DNA of 64,000 nt from Comamonas sp009360615 (lineage in GTDB: Bacteria; Pseudomonadota; Gammaproteobacteria; Burkholderiales; Burkholderiaceae_C): NCBI RefSeq assembly GCF_035784015.1, contig NZ_JALKOW010000001.1, one strand, 5' to 3'. The notes beneath the pieces are model-generated. The model made no database searches. It was not told the origin of the DNA and worked only from the letters and a program-made list of their open reading frames with translations. The position numbers and the translations under genes were made by a program. Positions 9,097 to 17,082 of the stretch are shown piece after piece. The first letter of the stretch is position 1. Every line of letters begins with the position of its first letter.

Positions 9097-9899
9097 GCCG
9101 CGCGCTCCAGCAGGACTTCAATCACAAAGCGCGAGCCGACATAGGCCAGCAGCAAAAAGACGGCACCGATATAGAGAACGCGCACGGCGCTCTGGCCGCG
9201 CCAGCCGAATCGCCTGCGCCCGAACAGCAGCAGGGCGAATGCCAGCCAGGACAGCAGCGAGAACACGGATTTGTGATTCCATACCCAGGCCTTGCCGTAG
9301 AGCTGCTCGCCAAACAGCCAGCCTGCGGCCAGTGTGGCGGTCAGCAGCACAAAGCCCGCTCCGACAAAACGGAAGGTCAGCCGCTCCAATGTCAGCAGCG
9401 GCAGTCCGCTGTCGTGGTCTCCTCCCTGACGCATCTGCCGCTCGGCATGGTTCATCAGCGCCGCATGCACGACGGCTGCGGCAAACAGTCCGTAGGAGGC
9501 AATGCCCAGGGCCAGATGCAGGGGCAGCCAGGCCGAGGCGTTGACATGCAGCGGAGTGCCGGGAAACACCACGGCCAGAAGCACGGCCACGCTTCCCAGG
9601 ATGGACAGAGGCCAGCGTGAGCGCAGCTGCGGGTAGAGCTGCTGCTCGACCACATAGACGGTCAGCACCAGCCAGGCGGTGATCGAAAGAGCGGGCGCAA
9701 AGCCGAAGCGCGGCAGCTCGCCCAGCAAGCCCCAGCCGAGCAGGAGGGCATGCAGGGCCCAGGCCAGGCGCAGGCAGCGACGTGCGCCGGTTTCTTGCAG
9801 GTGCTGGGTGGCCAGTGCAGGGATGGCGTAGGCAATGGCTGCCGCTATGGCCAGAATCCAGCCAGTGGGACCAGCTGCGGTGAGCGGTTGGGAAAACAT
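9093..9899 (-). CDS. Cytochrome c assembly (CcsA/HemX-like) membrane protein
   Basis: The product (268 aa) is an integral membrane protein with about eight hydrophobic helices. It includes the SASWL-like segment NASAWLPLHLALGIASYGLFAA and a WNHKSVFSLLSW segment near the C-terminus, both typical of the CcsA/CcmF heme-handling superfamily. This member belongs to the short YpjD/HemX-like group often found beside ffh in proteobacteria. The ATG at 9899 is chosen. A GTG at 9929 in the same frame is an alternative that overlaps an upstream open frame. It is divergent from ffh. Confidence 0.82.
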   Translation of the reverse strand: MFSQPLTAAGPTGWILAIAAAIAYAIPALATQHLQETGARRCLRLAWALHALLLGWGLLGELPRFGFAPALSITAWLVLTVYVVEQQLYPQLRSRWPLSILGSVAVLLAVVFPGTPLHVNASAWLPLHLALGIASYGLFAAAVVHAALMNHAERQMRQGGDHDSGLPLLTLERLTFRFVGAGFVLLTATLAAGWLFGEQLYGKAWVWNHKSVFSLLSWLAFALLLFGRRRFGWRGQSAVRVLYIGAVFLLLAYVGSRFVIEVLLERAA

Positions 9900-9925
9900 G
9901 CGTTCTATGATAGTGCGGCTGGCCT

Positions 9926-10138
9926 TCACTCATGCTTTGCACGATGCAGCCATGCATCAATTTTGCGCATAAAGCGCAGCCCGAAGCCGATGGCGATCTG
10001 GGCGGGTTCGCCTGCGCTGCTGCCGAGCGAACGTAGATCCCCTGGCTGCCAGGGCCGGGCAGAAGCAATCTCCCGCAGTGCCCAAGGTCTTGCGTAGCCC
10101 TCGTTGCCGGTCTCGTGCAGGCCTGGCGCACTTCAGCC
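9926..10138 (-). other. Start-less open frame upstream of the CcsA-like gene, possible gene relic
   Basis: Reading the minus strand from about 10138 down to a TGA at 9926-9928 gives some 70 sense codons that end in a protein-like tail (IAIGFGLRFMRK then IDAWLHRAKHE). No ATG, GTG or TTG occurs near the front of this frame, and an in-frame TGA closes it upstream. The TGA overlaps an in-frame GTG of the downstream gene. It could be the remains of a gene that lost its 5' end, or chance in GC-rich DNA. The rest of 9900-10344 shows no gene. Confidence 0.25.
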
Positions 10139-10226
10139 GAGGGGCGGGGTGACAGGGCGTGCGGGCTTTGCACGCCCGGGGCAGGTCCCGGCATGCCTGC
10201 GGGGCTCGTCCATGAAGGGCAGCGGG

Positions 10227-10232
10227 TAAAAT
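10227..10232 (+). promoter_or_regulatory. Possible -10 element for ffh
   Basis: A TAAAAT hexamer stands out in otherwise GC-rich DNA about 115 nt before the ffh start. No good -35 hexamer lies 16-18 nt upstream, so this is only a weak candidate. Confidence 0.3.
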
Positions 10233-10344
10233 GCGGGTTCGTGCCGCTTCATCCCGCCCGGCCGGGCCGGCAAGCGGCCTGGAGAACCGTGCTGCGTTCG
10301 CGCATGGCTCCCGTCCATCCATAACTTTCGAATGCTTTTTGCTT

Positions 10345-11733
10345 ATGGCCTCCGCACTCACCGATAAACTCTCGCGCCTTGTCAAGGAGATGCGCGGCCA
10401 GGCCCGCATTACCGAATCCAACGTCCAGGACATGCTGCGCGAAGTCCGCATGGCCTTGCTGGAGGCCGACGTGGCCTTGCCCGTGGTGCGCGATTTCATC
10501 GCCCGCGTCAAGGAAAAGGCGCTGGGCCAGGAGGTCATCAGCTCGCTGCAGCCGGGCCAGGTGCTGGTGTCCATCGTCAACAAGGAGTTGGCGGCGACCA
10601 TGGGCGAAGGAGTGGCGGACATCAACCTCAACGCCCAGCCGCCTGCCGTCATTCTGATGGCCGGTCTGCAGGGGGCGGGCAAGACCACCACCACGGCCAA
10701 GCTGGCCAAGCACCTGATCGAGAAGCGCAAGAAGAAGGTGCTCACGGTCTCGGGTGACGTGTATCGCCCTGCGGCCATCGAGCAGCTCAAGACCGTCACG
10801 GCCCAGGCCGGTGCCGAGTGGTTCCCTTCCACGCCCGACCAGAAGCCCCACGATATCGCCGTGGCCGCGATCGACTACGCCAAAAAGCATTTCTTCGATG
10901 TGCTGCTGGTGGACACGGCCGGCCGTCTGGCCATCGACGAGCTGCTGATGGCGGAAATCAAGGATTTGCACGCCACGCTCAAGCCCGTCGAAACCCTGTT
11001 CGTGGTCGATGCCATGCAGGGTCAGGATGCGGTCAACACGGCCAAGGCCTTCAAGGAGGCGCTGCCGCTGACCGGCATCGTTTTGACCAAGCTCGACGGC
11101 GATTCGCGCGGCGGTGCGGCGCTGTCGGTGCGCCAGATCACGGGTGCGCCCATCAAGTTTGCCGGTGTCTCGGAAAAGATCGACGGCCTGGAAGTCTTCG
11201 ATGCCGACCGCCACGCACAGCGCGTGCTGGGCATGGGCGACATCGTGGCCCTGGTCGAGCAGGTCACCAAGGGCGTGGACATGGAAGCCGCGCAGAAGAT
11301 GGCCGAAAAGCTCAAGAGCGGCGACGGCTTCGACCTCAACGATTTTCTGGCCCAGCTGCAGCAGATGAAGCAGATGGGCGGCCTGTCGACCCTGATGGAC
11401 AAGCTGCCTGCCGAGCTGGCCGGCAAGGCCGGTCAGGTCGACATGGACAAGGCCGAGCGAGAGATCAAGCGCAAGGAAGGCATCATCTGCTCCATGACCT
11501 TCAAGGAACGCAAGAACCCCGCCCTGATCAAGGCCACGCGCAAAAAGCGTATCGCCGACGGTGCCGGCGTGCAGGTCCAGGAGGTCAATCGCCTGCTCAA
11601 GGAGTTCGAGCAGATGCAGACCATGATGAAGAAGTTCAAGGGCGGCGGTCTGATGAAGATGATGAAGAAGATGGGCGGCATGAAGGCCATGAAGGGAATG
11701 ATGGGCGGCGGCATGCCCAAGCTGCCGTTCTGA
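10345..11733 (+). CDS. ffh: Signal recognition particle protein Ffh
   Basis: Ffh (462 aa) binds 4.5S RNA and signal sequences and delivers ribosomes to FtsY at the membrane. The N domain is followed by the SRP GTPase with GLQGAGKTTTTAKLA, DTAGRLAIDE and TKLDGDSRGG, and then by a methionine-rich M domain ending in a run of Met, Gly and Lys (residues about 430-462). The start at 10345 is chosen because the protein then begins MASALTDKL like its homologues. No strong Shine-Dalgarno precedes it. The longer in-frame extension upstream looks non-coding. Confidence 0.96.
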   Translation: MASALTDKLSRLVKEMRGQARITESNVQDMLREVRMALLEADVALPVVRDFIARVKEKALGQEVISSLQPGQVLVSIVNKELAATMGEGVADINLNAQPPAVILMAGLQGAGKTTTTAKLAKHLIEKRKKKVLTVSGDVYRPAAIEQLKTVTAQAGAEWFPSTPDQKPHDIAVAAIDYAKKHFFDVLLVDTAGRLAIDELLMAEIKDLHATLKPVETLFVVDAMQGQDAVNTAKAFKEALPLTGIVLTKLDGDSRGGAALSVRQITGAPIKFAGVSEKIDGLEVFDADRHAQRVLGMGDIVALVEQVTKGVDMEAAQKMAEKLKSGDGFDLNDFLAQLQQMKQMGGLSTLMDKLPAELAGKAGQVDMDKAEREIKRKEGIICSMTFKERKNPALIKATRKKRIADGAGVQVQEVNRLLKEFEQMQTMMKKFKGGGLMKMMKKMGGMKAMKGMMGGGMPKLPF

Positions 11734-11746
11734 TATGTGAGGCCCC

Positions 11747-11815
11747 TGAGGCCGCTGCGCGGATTCCCCTGGCCGGGCGCCCCCACGGGGGACGACAGCC
11801 TCGCTGCGCGGCGGC
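11747..11815 (+). repeat. Dispersed GC-rich intergenic repeat, copy after ffh
   Basis: Starting 14 nt past the ffh stop, this stretch reads TGAGGCCGCTG, then GGCCGGGCG, then GGGGGACGACAG. A diverged copy in the same order lies at 35620-35664 after the lysR-type gene, and a fragment lies at 1376-1406 in opposite orientation. Members sit just after gene ends, suggesting a mobile or terminator-associated repeat. Function is not known. Confidence 0.55.
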
Positions 11816-11884
11816 GCGGCCGGCATAGGCGCTTGCTCGCTGTCCCTGAGTTGGGGTGAGCCTGGTTTGAGATCGGCGATCTGT

Positions 11885-11976
11885 AAAAAGTGAGCTGCTG
11901 ATGTACGTCAGGTCTAAGTTTGGATGGGAAATACATCTGAATCATTAATCTGGCATGCGTTAGCAGCTCACTTTTT
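11885..11976. repeat. 15-bp inverted repeat with structured 62-nt loop
   Basis: The arms at 11885-11899 (AAAAAGTGAGCTGCT) and 11962-11976 are perfect reverse complements. A nested pair, GATGTA at 11900-11905 with TACATC at 11932-11937, extends the stem. The right arm ends in a run of T, so the element could act as a terminator for ffh, although it lies about 150 nt past the stop. TGTA flanks both outer sides, a possible short duplication of the kind left by a small transposed element. It fills most of the ffh to NlpC gap. Confidence 0.55.
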
Positions 11977-12045
11977 TGTAAAGAAGCGCACCAACCCGGG
12001 GCAATTGCTGGATGTGCAGGCGGCTTTCTGAGAACATGTCTTTCC

Positions 12046-12624
12046 ATGAAGCTACAAGACAGGACTTTCGTGGAGGCGGGTCTGCGGCAGCCTCTGCCTC
12101 AATGTCTGGAGCGCCGCAGCGCGCTGATGCTGGCGGGCTCGGTGCTGGCACTGCTGGCAGGCTGCTCCACCACCAGGGACAATCCCCGGACTGCCGCGCA
12201 AGGCGGCTCATCGGTGCGCCCGCTCAATGCACTGAGCCTGGATGCAGAGTTGCGCGAGTCCCTGCTGGCGCGCACCATGCTGGTGGTCAATACCCCCTAC
12301 ACCTACGGCGGCAACTCCCCAGAAGGGGGTTTTGACTGCAGCGGGCTGATTCAGTGGGCCGTGGGCGGCATCACCGAAATCCGGCTCCCCCGCACCACAT
12401 CGCAATGGGCGCTGGCCAGCAATCCGGTGGACGGACGCGATCTGATGCGCGGCGACTTTGTGTTCTTCAACACCCTGGGCGGGCGCTATTCCCATATGGG
12501 AATTTTTGTCGGCAACGGACAGTTCGTGCACGCACCCTCCAGCGGAGGGACGGTGCAGCGGGTGCGCATGGACAATGTGTACTTCGCCAAGCGATTCACG
12601 GAAGCGCGCAGCATCTTTGCCTGA
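12046..12624 (+). CDS. NlpC/P60 (C40) family peptidoglycan endopeptidase lipoprotein
   Basis: This 192-aa protein has a lipoprotein signal with lipobox LLAGC (Cys40), so it should be anchored in the outer membrane or periplasm. The NlpC/P60 domain follows, with catalytic Cys98 in FDCSGLIQW, His150 in YSHMGIFVG and His162 in FVHAPSS. Enzymes of this type cleave the D-iGlu to diamino-acid bond of peptidoglycan stem peptides and take part in wall growth or recycling. The exact name cannot be set. The signal peptide has a long n-region, so a start closer to the hydrophobic core (Met28) is possible. A strong terminator follows. Confidence 0.88.
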   Translation: MKLQDRTFVEAGLRQPLPQCLERRSALMLAGSVLALLAGCSTTRDNPRTAAQGGSSVRPLNALSLDAELRESLLARTMLVVNTPYTYGGNSPEGGFDCSGLIQWAVGGITEIRLPRTTSQWALASNPVDGRDLMRGDFVFFNTLGGRYSHMGIFVGNGQFVHAPSSGGTVQRVRMDNVYFAKRFTEARSIFA

Positions 12625-12643
12625 GCGGTGTGCGGCGGATGCG

Positions 12644-12674
12644 AAAAAGGGACTGCCTGGCAGTCCCTTTTTTT
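12644..12674. terminator. Bidirectional rho-independent terminator
   Basis: A perfect 12-bp stem (12644-12655 with 12661-12672) encloses a 5-nt loop and is flanked by A5 on the left and T7 on the right. It sits between the converging NlpC/P60 gene and the DUF1266 gene and can serve both. Confidence 0.9.
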
Positions 12675-12688
12675 CGGTCGCCTGCCGC

Positions 12689-13402
12689 CTAGGCCGCAGC
12701 CGTGGAGGCGGATGCGGCGGCCGCCCCCTCGCCGCCCAGGGGCAGATCCCAGCGCATCGCATGCCAGGGGTGCTGCTCCTGCGTCACCCACAGCGCCACC
12801 TCTTCGGGCGTGAAGGCCTTGCCCAGCACGTCGCTGCGTCCCTGGGCCAGCCATTGCATGCGGCCCTGGGCATAGGCCTGGCCGAAGGCGAGCCAGCTGT
12901 CGAAGCACTGCTGGGCGCGCTGGGCGTTGAGATGCAGGATATCCCAGTGCAGGGCTTCATCCATCCAGTCCAGAAGCCTGGCGCTGCGCACGAAGAAGGT
13001 CACGCGCGCACAGGCGAACGCCATGGCGGCGCGAGCGTCGTCGCTGCGCTGCAGGCGTTGCAGATCCAGCATGAACCAGCGCTGGCGCAGCGCGTCGGGC
13101 AACTGCAGGCGCACCTGCTCGTCGCTGAGATCGGTGCGCAGCCCCAGGTGATGCAGGATCATGGGGCGCAGCTGCCTGGCCAGTGCATCGTCCGCGCCAT
13201 GCAGATCGCTGGCAAATCCGCCCTGCATGGCGTGGTAGGCCATGGGGTGGGCCAGTGCCAGCGCCCAGTTGCGCTCCTGGTTGCCCGCCTGGTAGCTGAT
13301 GATGTCGCCGCGCTGCTTGGCTTCCTTGAGTCGCTTGAAGCCGCCGCGCAGCACCCAGTAGATCAGCGCCGCGAGGAGCAGGAGAATCGTCCACCCGTTC
13401 AT
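12689..13402 (-). CDS. DUF1266 domain protein with N-terminal membrane anchor
   Basis: The product (237 aa) starts with one hydrophobic helix (residues 4-18). It then has a soluble domain with the DUF1266-type signature around residues 150-190: a WMDEALHWDILHLNA segment followed by CFDSWLAFGQAYAQGR. The C-terminus is an Ala/Ser-rich tail. DUF1266 proteins (E. coli YbeR and YbeU) have no known activity, and in E. coli they sit among Sel1-repeat and J-domain genes. It is the last gene of a three-gene operon, its ATG overlapping the stop of the PcfJ-like gene (ATGA). The family assignment is by motif reading and is fairly likely. The function is unknown. Confidence 0.65.
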   Translation of the reverse strand: MNGWTILLLLAALIYWVLRGGFKRLKEAKQRGDIISYQAGNQERNWALALAHPMAYHAMQGGFASDLHGADDALARQLRPMILHHLGLRTDLSDEQVRLQLPDALRQRWFMLDLQRLQRSDDARAAMAFACARVTFFVRSARLLDWMDEALHWDILHLNAQRAQQCFDSWLAFGQAYAQGRMQWLAQGRSDVLGKAFTPEEVALWVTQEQHPWHAMRWDLPLGGEGAAAASASTAAA

Positions 13403-14601
13403 GAGCGCACTCCAGCGCGGGAGGGGCGCTTTCTGGCCATCAGCAAGGTCTGTTTCAGGGCAGCGGATTTGGGCATGCGGTCAATGACTTCGCTGTCCAG
13501 CGAATCCTTGCGTGCCGCCACCATCCACTGCATCAGCGGTGACTGAAGATGGAGCTGCGGCAGCAGGGCAGGGTGCTGCTGCAACAGCCACAGCTGCTCG
13601 CTGTCGCTCTGCAGGTCCTGTACCGAGCACCAGGGGGCCAGTTCGGGGTGGGCCTGCAGCAGCTCGGGCGGGCGCCGCACGATGCCCATGGACAGGGCAT
13701 CCTCGGGCACCTCGTCATTGAGCGGCAGGTGGTTGAGCAGGGCCACCACATCGGGCATGTAGCGCGCAATCGGCGGCCGGTTCTGCTTGCCCTTGATCTG
13801 TTCGACCTGCAGCCTGCCGTCCTTTTGCACATAGGCGTTGACGGTGATGCGTGGCTGGGCCGTCCCGGTTCGGTAGCTGAACAGCCGCATGCGCCCCGTT
13901 TCCAGGCCTTCGGCGTAGTGCTCTCCATAGCCTCCGCTGAAGGACTTGCGATTGGCGAACTGGCCCACGCAGTGGCCCATCATCTGGCTTTCATAGGCCA
14001 TTTCCTGTCGCATCTGCGCACTGCTGCCGTCGAACTCCACAAACGTGCCGTGCTGGCCGCGCATCAGCCCGCGCACGGCTCCCGGGCTGTGCTCCACCCG
14101 GCCGCTGTTCTGCTTTTTCTCGAAGGCCAGATGCTCCAACGTCCAGCGCGCCAGCGCCTGCGGGCAGTTCACGCGCTGCAACTTGCCTTCGAGCGAAGTG
14201 CCCTTGCGCGTGGAAAGAAACTCCACCAGCCGCGCCTCCAGCGCGAGCAGGACCGGGCTGTCGGGCTGTACCCACCAGAGCTCGGGTAGCTCAAAGCCGG
14301 CCTGCTTGCGCGCGAGCCGCTCCATCGCCCAGGCCGGTGGCTGCCGGCGGCCTTCCAGTTCCTGCAGCTGCTGGGCATCTGCAATGCGCTGCACGGCGGG
14401 CTCATCGGCCTGCAGATTGCCCACCACATGGCGGTAGAAGTGATTGCCCAGCCAGGTTGCCACTTCGGCGGCGTCGCCACGTTCGGCGCTGCGCTCCTTG
14501 ATGCGCTGCTTGATGGCTGGGGCATTGACGACATCGCGCGCCTTGTAGGCACTGGCGGCCGTGGCTTTTTCGGCGACCGTGTTCACCAGAACTTCCACCA
14601 T
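13399..14601 (-). CDS. PcfJ-like domain protein
   Basis: The 400-aa product carries a PcfJ-like signature: MGHCVGQF at residues 209-216, then a stretch of beta strands (MRLFSYRT, RITVNAYV), then the QIKGKQNRPP motif at 268-277. PcfJ-like proteins were first noted on conjugative plasmids and occur widely on chromosomes, with no settled biochemical role. The start at 14601 overlaps the end of the upstream helical-repeat gene by 19 nt. A longer in-frame extension back to 14970 is an Arg/Ala-rich shadow of the upstream gene and was rejected. The Cys and Gln/Asn residues suggest an enzyme or nucleic-acid ligand site, but this is inference. Confidence 0.7.
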   Translation of the reverse strand: MVEVLVNTVAEKATAASAYKARDVVNAPAIKQRIKERSAERGDAAEVATWLGNHFYRHVVGNLQADEPAVQRIADAQQLQELEGRRQPPAWAMERLARKQAGFELPELWWVQPDSPVLLALEARLVEFLSTRKGTSLEGKLQRVNCPQALARWTLEHLAFEKKQNSGRVEHSPGAVRGLMRGQHGTFVEFDGSSAQMRQEMAYESQMMGHCVGQFANRKSFSGGYGEHYAEGLETGRMRLFSYRTGTAQPRITVNAYVQKDGRLQVEQIKGKQNRPPIARYMPDVVALLNHLPLNDEVPEDALSMGIVRRPPELLQAHPELAPWCSVQDLQSDSEQLWLLQQHPALLPQLHLQSPLMQWMVAARKDSLDSEVIDRMPKSAALKQTLLMARKRPSRAGVRS

Positions 14602-16895
14602 GGCTTGCGACCCGAGGTCGCGTCTGCGGCCTGGGCGTCGCGCTCGGCGAGCTTGCGCTCGGCGCGCTCGATGCCGGATTGCGACATGCGCCGCTCGTCC
14701 TCGTCGTCGTCCTTGTCCAGATAGCTGTTGGCCTGCCTGTGCAGTGCCACGGATTCTTCCAGCAGCTCGGGGTAGGCTTCCAGCGCACAGGCCAGGCGGC
14801 GCAGCGGGTAGCAGTCCTGCAATGCGATGACTTCCTGCTGATGCGCGCGCAGACGCGGCAGCACCAGCTCGGGGCGCGTGCTGGAGAAAAAGTCCAGCAT
14901 GGACATCAGGGAGGCCAGGTAGTCGCGGCGCACCTCGCGCTGCTCCGCCTCGTCGAGGTCGTGGAACCACTGGTCCAGACGCTCCATCCAGATACTGATC
15001 TCGTCGTCGCGGTCGAGCTTGTAGAGCGACAGCGCGACGGTGGAGAAGTAGCGCGTGGGCTCATGACGGCTGTAGCCATGCTCCTGGGCGAAATGCCACA
15101 GGCGCTCGGCCTCGACCACGGTCTGCGCATCGTCGTCCTTGCCGACCGCGCACCACAGCAGGCCGTTGTGATGCTCGGCAAACGCACTGCTGCCCAGTCC
15201 CTTGTGGTGCAGCTCGGCAGCTTCGTCGTAGCGATCCATGAAACGGTACTTGATCGCCAGGTTGTTGCAAAGCATGGAGTAGACATGCAGGTCGGCATCC
15301 TTGAAGCGGCCCTGGCCCGTGGCCCAGAAATGCTCGAAGCGGGCCAGGCCTTGCTCGTAGTAGCGCACGACCAGGGGCTCGCGCACCTCCTGGGGCGGCA
15401 CTTTCTTCTTGCCGCCCATCAGAGGCGCGAGATCGTCGGCATCGTCCAGGACCACGCCGGCGGCATAGCACCAGTGCGCGCCATGGGCGTCGGGGAAGCG
15501 GCGGGCCAGTGCTTCTTCGAGGGGCAGTGCGGCAAAGCGGGCCGCCCAGAGCGTGGGCAGCTTGTCGCTGTCGGCCATCCCGGGATGCTGGCCGACGCCG
15601 ATTTCCAGCAGCGGCAGGGCCTGCTCCAGCTGGCGCTTGCGCGCCAGACGAAGGCCATCGAGCAATGCCAGCACCGGATGGGTCGGCTGGGCCGCGCGCA
15701 CCATGTTCAGGTAGAAATCCGCCGGGTGCAGCGGCATTTCCTCTTGCGCGAGCAACTGGCGCATGTCCTCGTCGGTCTGGCCAATGGCCAGAACCAGCGC
15801 CCAGCTGATGGCGTTGGCCGTGTCGGTGCTGAACTGCCTCTTGGCCAGCTCGAAAGCGGCCACGGCCGAGACGGGGCGTGCGTGGAGCACGCTCTCCAGT
15901 GCCAGATCGGCGGCTTGCTTCAAGCGGCCGGTCTGCTCCAGCCAGCCCAGCCAGGAGGCGGTGAAGGGATCGCCCGCATCATCCGTCAGTCCGAAGTGTC
16001 CCTGCGGGGCCAGCTGCAGTGCCGCCTCCAGCTGACCGGCCTGCGCGCAGGCCTGGGCCTGCAGTCGCACGATCTTGACCTGGCGGTGCGCCTTGACGGC
16101 CTGCGAGGGCGGTGGATTCTCCCGGGCGGCCAGTTGCTGCTCGCAGGCCATGAGCAGCGCGGGCAGGCTTTGCGGGGCCAGCGGCAGGACATGATCGGCC
16201 AGCGTCATCCAGCGGTCAAAGTCCACCTGCTGGTCGGGCGCGGCGTCGCGCAGAAGGTTGATGGCGTTCTGCACCAGGCTGGCGGCCTCGCTGGCGTGGC
16301 CGCCTTTGTGGGCCATTTCCGCCTTGCGAACGCAGACGATGGCATCGAGGTAGGCCGCATCTTCGGCCAGGTCGGGGTTGCGGCGTTCCTGGGCGCGTTG
16401 CAGCTCAAGCCCGGTGGCCGCTGCATCCCAGGCCTGCAGCTCCGAAGCCATCCAGTGCCAGCCATGCCAGTAGCTGTCGCTGTCCACGGCTTCGGGCAGC
16501 CGGGCAATGGCCTGCGCCGCCGATCCCAGCAGTGCACGTGCGCAGGGCTGGTCAAAGCCCATGCGGCTCTGGATGTCGCTGAGATCCAGGCGCAGCGCCG
16601 CTTCCGCCGGGCTCAGTTCGTCGGTGGCGGAAAGGACGTTGGCGCGATGCTGTTGCAGCAGGGTGTTGGCCGCTTCGGGCTGATCGAGGTACAGCCAGAA
16701 GTCGTGCACGCGCTCGAGCTCCTGCACGGTGGCCGGGGCAAAGTTCTGCTGACCCATCAGCTCCACCGCCGCCGCGATGCGGTCCTGACGGCTGATGGTG
16801 CCGGGCTGGTCGTCGTTGTAGTCGTTCAGTAGCTCATGGGCTTGATCCAGCAGGGCGTAGATGGCTTCGCCCTGCAGTGCGGCAGTTTGGTTCAT
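14583..16895 (-). CDS. Large helical-repeat (TPR-like) protein of unknown function
   Basis: The 770-aa product is almost wholly alpha-helical, with many Ala/Leu-rich helix pairs and no signal peptide. Segments such as DLHVYSMLCNNLAIKYRFMDRYDEA resemble TPR units, so it is probably a TPR-like scaffold. The C-terminus is charged (KDDDEDERR) and ends in GRKPWWKFW, an aromatic tail that could contact a membrane or a partner. It is the first gene of an operon with the PcfJ-like and DUF1266 genes and overlaps the former by 19 nt. No family name is recognised with confidence. The terminator at 17020-17050 belongs to miaB upstream, so this operon likely has its own promoter in 16896-17019. Confidence 0.7.
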   Translation of the reverse strand: MNQTAALQGEAIYALLDQAHELLNDYNDDQPGTISRQDRIAAAVELMGQQNFAPATVQELERVHDFWLYLDQPEAANTLLQQHRANVLSATDELSPAEAALRLDLSDIQSRMGFDQPCARALLGSAAQAIARLPEAVDSDSYWHGWHWMASELQAWDAAATGLELQRAQERRNPDLAEDAAYLDAIVCVRKAEMAHKGGHASEAASLVQNAINLLRDAAPDQQVDFDRWMTLADHVLPLAPQSLPALLMACEQQLAARENPPPSQAVKAHRQVKIVRLQAQACAQAGQLEAALQLAPQGHFGLTDDAGDPFTASWLGWLEQTGRLKQAADLALESVLHARPVSAVAAFELAKRQFSTDTANAISWALVLAIGQTDEDMRQLLAQEEMPLHPADFYLNMVRAAQPTHPVLALLDGLRLARKRQLEQALPLLEIGVGQHPGMADSDKLPTLWAARFAALPLEEALARRFPDAHGAHWCYAAGVVLDDADDLAPLMGGKKKVPPQEVREPLVVRYYEQGLARFEHFWATGQGRFKDADLHVYSMLCNNLAIKYRFMDRYDEAAELHHKGLGSSAFAEHHNGLLWCAVGKDDDAQTVVEAERLWHFAQEHGYSRHEPTRYFSTVALSLYKLDRDDEISIWMERLDQWFHDLDEAEQREVRRDYLASLMSMLDFFSSTRPELVLPRLRAHQQEVIALQDCYPLRRLACALEAYPELLEESVALHRQANSYLDKDDDEDERRMSQSGIERAERKLAERDAQAADATSGRKPWWKFW

Positions 16896-17019
16896 GGTGT
16901 CCAGCGTTCAATCCGAGGCAGCTCGGCCTCAACAGGCCCCCATCCTAGCTGCGGATTGCCGGTGCGTGTGCCAACCGGCGAGGCATCACTTTTTGTTACA
17001 GAATTTATAACCAGTCATG

Positions 17020-17050
17020 AAAAAAGCCTGACGTGGCATGGCCGGCAGGC
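17020..17050 (-). terminator. Rho-independent terminator of miaB
   Basis: On the minus strand GCCTG (17050-17046) pairs with CAGGC (17030-17026) and is followed by six T (17025-17020), about 35 nt past the miaB stop. The stem is short but the loop also contains a self-complementary CCGGCC. It separates miaB from the helical-repeat operon. Confidence 0.7.
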
Positions 17051-17082
17051 CTGGGCGGAACCGGCAGAGGACTGGCGTGCCA

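Noticed and set aside
9930..10340. 4.5S RNA or 6S RNA gene upstream of ffh
   Set aside because: The conserved GGAAGCAGCCA-type loop of 4.5S RNA is absent, and no long self-complementary structure with a central bubble like 6S RNA could be traced.
14602..14970. N-terminal extension of the PcfJ-like protein
   Set aside because: The extension is Arg/Ala/Gly-rich and lies fully inside the helical-repeat gene in another frame. The shorter start gives a normal protein and coupled overlap.
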